Under the pieces are notes generated by a model that did not search any database, had not been told where the DNA came from, and was given only the letters and a program-made list of their open reading frames with translations. The translations under genes were made by a program, and so were the position numbers. A stretch of DNA of 20,630 bases from positions 1 to 20,630 of IMG/VR virus record IMGVR_UViG_3300020463_000177; one strand, 5' to 3'. The DNA comes from a virus. This document shows, piece by piece, positions 16,835 to 20,630 of the stretch (its first letter is position 1; every line of letters begins with the position of its first letter).

Positions 16835-17443
16835 TTATACCATTCCAACCCACGGAGCTGGTATTGGTCCGAGTGGTATTGGTGTTGCGGGTGAACCGCT
16901 TGTTACAAATTCAGTTTGTAATCCACCAACAGTTAGTAAATGATTCGTAAATGCTGTTGCTAATTTAGTAGCCATTGGAACACCAAATGGTATTGGTGAT
17001 GGTTTATGTGTAAATGCCGTTAACAAATCTGCTTTTAAAGCTGCTATCACCCCACCAACATTAATAATATGAGTGATTGGTACAGGAATTCCTGCAGTTC
17101 CAGTTGATGCTGCCATATTAGCAGGATGAAATGGTAATGGGCTCATAGTTGTAGCTAACCAAAAGTTAGATACCTCAGTTGCCCAATTAGTAAAATGTCC
17201 AATCTTAGGTTTACCTTCTGAATCTGTTATATCTTGAAGTGTTTTAGCTATAGCATCTTTCATTGGAGCGTAAGATGGTAACGCTAGTGGTAGATTAGCA
17301 TGAAGTATTGTATTAGCAGTAACTACTGCATTATAATATTCGGATGCAATCTTTTCACCTGTTTCTTCAAAAGTTTTTCCTTCTGTGGGTGAATCTAAAT
17401 AACTACCTACTGCTGGTATGAATGTTGGCCATAGTGCGGGCAT
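16835..17443 (-). CDS. Ala/Pro-rich protein next to the baseplate spike, function unknown
   Basis: 202 residues, very unlike its neighbours: rich in Ala, Pro, Thr and Gly, no Cys, six His. Proline-containing turns are spread throughout (FIPAVGSYL, LPLALPSYAP, SPLPFHPANM, GIPVPITHI, KPSPIPFGVP) and it ends in TPIPLGPIPAPWVGMV. Helical segments lie at about 25-45, 62-72 and 155-172. No transmembrane segment is convincing. It begins 4 bases after the spike stop and has no clear Shine-Dalgarno. Location suggests a spike- or hub-associated part; a tip or plug role is speculation, because the PAAR-type repeat and its zinc-binding Cys are not seen. Confidence 0.55.
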   Translation of the reverse strand: MPALWPTFIPAVGSYLDSPTEGKTFEETGEKIASEYYNAVVTANTILHANLPLALPSYAPMKDAIAKTLQDITDSEGKPKIGHFTNWATEVSNFWLATTMSPLPFHPANMAASTGTAGIPVPITHIINVGGVIAALKADLLTAFTHKPSPIPFGVPMATKLATAFTNHLLTVGGLQTEFVTSGSPATPIPLGPIPAPWVGMV

Positions 17444-17447
17444 AATA

Positions 17448-18437
17448 TTACTGCTTCATTGCTTTTATATCACTAAGTATAGATGCAACTTTTCCAGCAT
17501 TAGTAGCCGGGCCTGTTGGTCCTACTCCAGTCGCATATGTTGCGGCTGCGGATGTTAAATCTTTTAACTCACTTGCTAACTTTTCTATCAATGTAAATAA
17601 CTTATCCATTTCCATTTGCCAACCTGGTGTTGAGTTTATAATATCTTTGGATGAGTTTAGAATAATAAAATCACTTTTAGAATTCAAATATAATCTATCA
17701 GAGTTTAATACTATAGATGGTTTATCAAATTGTGATTGTTTATCAGCTGCTCCTATTCCTGATTGTGCTCCAATTAACTTAATCTTTTGAGATGAACCTA
17801 ACCATATAGATGATAAATCTTCATTAACATCTTCTATAATAAATTTGTTATATGAACCACCACTCTTTCTACCATTAGATAAAATTACAATAGGGTCGTT
17901 ATCAGTTCCACTCGACCAGCTTGGTGTTTGAGTAGTTTTACTTCCGTTTGGAGTATATCCAAATCTTAATGAATGTCCGAATCTACCTTCTAAAAGAACA
18001 TCACCAATGAATGGTTGTAATGAACCTACATCATCTCTTTCACTAAATCCTTTTCCTAATGATTTTTCACTACCACCACTTGAGCCAGGAACACCAGCGG
18101 CAGCTTGTTCATAGTTACCAGCTGATGGTAAATTTAAAACTAAATCCTTAGATGTTGGTAATGCATTATTATGTGGATTCTTTTGTAAAGAAACTGGGTT
18201 CAAATAATAATATGTTGTGTTTTGTTGTCTTTGGTTTGCGTTAGATGTAGCTGATTGAGCTTGTAGTAGTACTACCGCTTCACCAATCAATGGTATCCTT
18301 CTAATAGTCATATCATATGGATATGCTATTATTTGTACGTTTGGATTTTGTTGTTGAAAGCACTGAACCGCATATACATTGTTTGGTTCAGTATCTTCTA
18401 AAACTATGTTTTTTACAATCCCTACAATAATGGCCAT
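17448..18437 (-). CDS. Baseplate central spike, gp5-like OB-fold protein lacking a lysozyme domain
   Basis: The spike trimer is the membrane-puncturing tip under the tail tube. Residues 1-90 form an OB-fold pattern (MAIIVGIVKNIVL, VYAVQCF, MTIRRIPLIGEAVVLLQ). Residues about 140-215 hold a block typical of gp5-like spikes in T4-like phages: PFIGDVLLEGRFGHSLRFG, NDPIVILSNG, FIIEDVNEDLSSIWLGSSQK. Residues about 240-270 alternate as short beta repeats (IVLNSDRLYLNSKSDFIILN), like the start of a beta-prism, followed by a helical C-terminus. T4 gp5 has 575 residues with an inserted lysozyme; this has 329 and no lysozyme motif. SD AGAGGGAG precedes the ATG, which overlaps the upstream TAA (TAATG). 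Confidence 0.8.
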   Translation of the reverse strand: MAIIVGIVKNIVLEDTEPNNVYAVQCFQQQNPNVQIIAYPYDMTIRRIPLIGEAVVLLQAQSATSNANQRQQNTTYYYLNPVSLQKNPHNNALPTSKDLVLNLPSAGNYEQAAAGVPGSSGGSEKSLGKGFSERDDVGSLQPFIGDVLLEGRFGHSLRFGYTPNGSKTTQTPSWSSGTDNDPIVILSNGRKSGGSYNKFIIEDVNEDLSSIWLGSSQKIKLIGAQSGIGAADKQSQFDKPSIVLNSDRLYLNSKSDFIILNSSKDIINSTPGWQMEMDKLFTLIEKLASELKDLTSAAATYATGVGPTGPATNAGKVASILSDIKAMKQ

Positions 18438-18808
18438 TATGCTCCCTCTATATCTTCAGGCGTTATTGATTCTAATTGTTTATCAATTGCTTCTGCATTT
18501 TCTAATAATTGTTTCTTTTCTTCATCAGATAATCCAAATCCAGTATCTTCACCTGAGTTAGCATCTTTCATCATTCGTTGAACAATTGCTGCTAACTTAA
18601 CAATCTGGTCATCGTTTTTAATGGATACTTCCATATACTCTTTTATCAAAGGAACAATTACAGTAGCATCACTTAGATTCTTAACCAATGGTTCTAGTTG
18701 AGCAATAAGTAGTTTTAATTGCCTATCCTTCTTTTTTGAATTGTTGTAAACATCAGACATAATATCTGAAAATGTTTTTCCTTTAAATAATTCCGTATCC
18801 TTATCCAT
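18437..18808 (-). CDS. Small helical protein of unknown function
   Basis: 123 residues, predicted almost wholly alpha-helical and charged (KKKDRQLKLLIAQLEPLVKN, IVKLAAIVQRMM), with an acidic C-terminus (DEEKKQLLENAEAIDKQLES, TPEDIEGA). No Cys, no membrane segment, no known motif. Its ATG lies inside the end of the sigma gene (8-base overlap) with AAAGGAT as Shine-Dalgarno, and its stop overlaps the spike ATG. It is therefore translationally linked on both sides. A chaperone, a baseplate assembly helper or a sigma co-factor are all possible; nothing in the sequence decides. Confidence 0.6.
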   Translation of the reverse strand: MDKDTELFKGKTFSDIMSDVYNNSKKKDRQLKLLIAQLEPLVKNLSDATVIVPLIKEYMEVSIKNDDQIVKLAAIVQRMMKDANSGEDTGFGLSDEEKKQLLENAEAIDKQLESITPEDIEGA

Positions 18809-19523
18809 TACTATCCTTTAGTTTGTACTTTATAGAAATATGCCCTCTATTATTATATTCGGTGTATAGTTCTACATAAATACCTTTTAATTTACCAACC
18901 ACTTTCGTTATATACTGAGTGTGAACTCCTGTTCTTTCTCTAATAAGTATGTAGAGAGCTTTCTTATTGTACGAATATAGGTCATATCTATTCTTAAATA
19001 GTTCATTTATTGAATCTGCTATAGCTCTATCTCTATCTTTTAAGAACAATTCATATAAATGATAATCAATATATTTTGTAAAATGGTCTATGAAATCTGA
19101 TTTGGCTTCTTTATTATTTTGGTCTACTATCTCATTTACAATATTACGAGAAGTATCAATTGCTGCAACTTTCTCTTTAGATTTCATTCGAGCATAGTTT
19201 GCGTTGTTTTCATTAAATAAGTAATTTCTAGCTACGACTGTGAAGTATGAAAACGCTCTACCATTTTCTCCATTAAACTTATGAATCTTTTCATTTAAAA
19301 ATGCAACTACATTTGCTTTAACATCTTCATAAGGTACATCAAAGTAATATGTTTTATAAGTGTGAATTACATTTTCTGATAGTTTATCAAATGGATAATG
19401 AATAAATCTGTTATAGATTTTGTTCTTTAGTTGCTGGTCATCGCAACCATTATATGCGTTTATTGCAATTTCGGTTATTTTTGTAAAATACCTTTTACTC
19501 CTTTTTCTTCGTTTTCTAGCCAT
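18801..19523 (-). CDS. Late-transcription sigma factor, T4 gp55-like
   Basis: Redirects host RNA polymerase to phage late promoters. 240 residues, longer than T4 gp55 (185). The very basic start (ARKRRKRSKRYF) is followed by a gp55-like core: KIYNRFIHYPFDKLSENVIH (35-54), an FDVP-D-KANVVAFLNEKIHKFN stretch and the region-2-like GRAFSYFTVVARNYLF (88-103). Residues 186-215 (NKKALYILIRERTGVHTQYI, TKVVGKLK) resemble a helix-turn-helix. The C-terminus (IKYKLKDSNG) lacks the hydrophobic-acidic tail with which T4 gp55 contacts the sliding clamp. It overlaps both neighbours by 8 bases. The start has a weak AAAGAA only. The family call rests on remembered motifs. Confidence 0.82.
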   Translation of the reverse strand: MARKRRKRSKRYFTKITEIAINAYNGCDDQQLKNKIYNRFIHYPFDKLSENVIHTYKTYYFDVPYEDVKANVVAFLNEKIHKFNGENGRAFSYFTVVARNYLFNENNANYARMKSKEKVAAIDTSRNIVNEIVDQNNKEAKSDFIDHFTKYIDYHLYELFLKDRDRAIADSINELFKNRYDLYSYNKKALYILIRERTGVHTQYITKVVGKLKGIYVELYTEYNNRGHISIKYKLKDSNG

Positions 19524-19803
19524 TAATGTTATATTCTTTATTTAATTTATCTAAAATAGATTTTATTTTACCAAAAATAAAACCGCTCTCATCATCGGCT
19601 TCAAATGAACCTACTCTATCAACTTCTTTCATTCGTGCATATGCATCGTTGAAATCTTTATAAGTAGATTCAATTAAATCATCAGACATATCTAGTTCAT
19701 CTTCTAATCTTTCTACCTTTCTAAGTAGATTCCATATTATGTATATGATAATTAAGATTATAGGAATCCCTATATATAATACTTCAACTGGTATTGTTTC
19801 CAT
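19516..19803 (-). CDS. Small N-terminally membrane-anchored protein, unknown function
   Basis: 95 residues. Residues about 8-27 form one strong transmembrane helix (VLYIGIPIILIIIYIIWNLL), followed by a positively charged residue pair (RK). The rest is a charged cytoplasmic helix or coiled coil (28-62). Near the end comes a conserved-looking block, DRVGSFEADDESGFIFGKIK, then a final helix. By the positive-inside rule the C-terminus faces the cytoplasm. The Shine-Dalgarno AAGAGG is 8 to 9 bases before the ATG. It overlaps the sigma gene start by 8 bases, so the two are probably co-translated. No family is recognised. Confidence 0.65.
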   Translation of the reverse strand: METIPVEVLYIGIPIILIIIYIIWNLLRKVERLEDELDMSDDLIESTYKDFNDAYARMKEVDRVGSFEADDESGFIFGKIKSILDKLNKEYNING

Positions 19804-19805
19804 TG

Positions 19806-20579
19806 TTAAGCCTCTTCTTGTTCCCCAAAGATAGATTTGAAATCAATCTTCTCTGGCATTACTACATTTTCTAATTTCTTTTTTGTTGTGGGTCTACCAC
19901 CTTTGTTTTTAATACTAACACTTCCTTGTTTTAATTTTAGAAATCTTTCATTCTCAAATCTAGCAGCCATAATATCAGCTTGGTGCATTACAAATGGTAA
20001 CCCAGTCTTTAGTGCGTTATCCTTATTGTATGCGATATAGTATTCTTTGTTACTTTCATCGTACAACCCATCAGTTAATTTAATACCTAAGTATTCAACT
20101 TCTGAGATTTTAATTCCAAAGTGGTTTAACATCCAAAATGTTCTATCGTTTAAATTCATCCAATGCATTGAAGGATTTGTTTTATAAATCTTTCCTTGAT
20201 TTTCTATATGCCATTGTGAATCATTTGGAATATACCAACTATCTTTATCATTACCAACCTTACCTAAATCGTGATGTAGTGCTGTAAAGATTACAGTCTC
20301 TCTATCGTACCCACCATCACCAATACCTAACTCAGTATGCAAGTCAAATACTTTAACTGCATTTCTCGTAACTCTAAGTACGTGGTCTATATAACCACCA
20401 GCAAATGCATTGTGGAAATGTTCAGTTGATGATGCAGGAGTAAGAACGATTCTATCTTCAAGAGTATCGTACATCTTATTAAGAGAGTCTAATCTCTCAC
20501 CTGTAAATGTTTGGTTTATTAATTTTCTAAACTTATCGTAATTATCTTTAAGTTTATTTTCATCTAAAATGTGTATCAT
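19806..20579 (-). CDS. HD-domain phosphohydrolase
   Basis: A metal-dependent phosphohydrolase of the HD superfamily; the substrate (nucleotide, cyclic nucleotide or other phosphoester) cannot be read from sequence. The H...HD...D constellation is complete: H66 (GGYIDHVLRV), H103-D104 (TALHHDLGK) and D202 (MHQADIMAAR), with a further His at 153 (LNHFG). That order and spacing is normal for the fold. Residues 215-240 are basic and Gly-rich (KNKGGRPTTKKK), a possible nucleic-acid-binding tail, and the C-terminus is IDFKSIFGEQEEA. The start has no Shine-Dalgarno, only an A-rich leader (AATAAAAAATAAAAAAT). It is the first complete gene of the block and lies 2 bases from the membrane protein gene. 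Confidence 0.85.
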   Translation of the reverse strand: MIHILDENKLKDNYDKFRKLINQTFTGERLDSLNKMYDTLEDRIVLTPASSTEHFHNAFAGGYIDHVLRVTRNAVKVFDLHTELGIGDGGYDRETVIFTALHHDLGKVGNDKDSWYIPNDSQWHIENQGKIYKTNPSMHWMNLNDRTFWMLNHFGIKISEVEYLGIKLTDGLYDESNKEYYIAYNKDNALKTGLPFVMHQADIMAARFENERFLKLKQGSVSIKNKGGRPTTKKKLENVVMPEKIDFKSIFGEQEEA

Positions 20580-20630
20580 ATTTTTTATTTTTTATTGTTA
20601 ACTAACTGATTATCAATGTGTTGTGATGAT

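Noticed and set aside
16835-17443. Assignment of the Ala/Pro-rich protein as a PAAR spike tip
   Set aside because: No PAAR repeat and no Cys for the usual zinc site; it is also about twice the typical PAAR length.
20580-20630. Possible 3' end of another minus-strand gene (one frame open for 14 codons, then TAA 6 bases before the HD gene)
   Set aside because: All three frames reach a stop within the 51 bases, and 14 codons cannot show coding character. It may equally be leader DNA.

Overview
This window is a block of a tailed-phage (T4-like, contractile-tail) genome. Every credible gene lies on the minus strand, packed with overlaps or gaps of a few bases, so transcription runs from high to low coordinates. 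The DNA is very AT-rich. The supporting hallmarks are a gp55-like late sigma factor, a gp5-like OB-fold spike, a gp25-like sheath initiator and a gp6-like baseplate wedge, in an order compatible with a T4-type baseplate operon. About 8 of the 18 complete genes have a Shine-Dalgarno-like AAGG/GAGG element; the rest have A-rich leaders. The host therefore cannot be fixed from the sequence. A marine, AT-rich host is my impression from the style of the structural proteins, not a demonstrated fact.

In transcription order (right to left): an HD-domain phosphohydrolase (19806-20579), a small membrane-anchored protein (19516-19803), the gp55-like sigma factor (18801-19523), a small helical protein (18437-18808), the OB-fold baseplate spike without a lysozyme domain (17448-18437), an Ala/Pro-rich protein (16835-17443), a small charged protein (16325-16795), gp25-like (15883-16320) and gp6-like (13932-15872).

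Next comes an appendage region of large beta-rich proteins: a 675-residue DNRLRE-like protein with two inserted beta-sandwich modules (11891-13918), an unrecognised 336-residue protein (10881-11891), a 1494-residue baseplate-associated protein with an internal concanavalin/LamG-like domain (6385-10869), a 350-residue charged helical protein (5324-6376), a 220-residue protein with a conserved N-terminus and a beta-rich C-terminus (4582-5244), and two paralogous virion proteins of 361 and 672 residues (3473-4558 and 1425-3443), the longer carrying a LamG-like domain. The block ends with two DNA-metabolism genes, a T7 endonuclease I-like resolvase (983-1408) and a Toprim primase (20-952), plus the first codons of a further gene at the left edge.

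The most interesting theme is in the appendage region. At least three proteins appear to be built as a conserved scaffold with a beta-sandwich (probable carbohydrate- or receptor-binding) domain inserted in the middle. Four of them are full of the tripeptide (S/T)-G-S, encoded mostly by a recurring GGTTC-containing word. A second notable signal is a 17-base sequence shared, with one mismatch, by the two largest internal intergenic gaps; it is a candidate promoter for the sigma factor encoded in the same window. I see no tRNA, CRISPR array, insertion sequence or convincing hairpin terminator, and no gene-free stretch over 300 bases (the largest gap is 79 bases).
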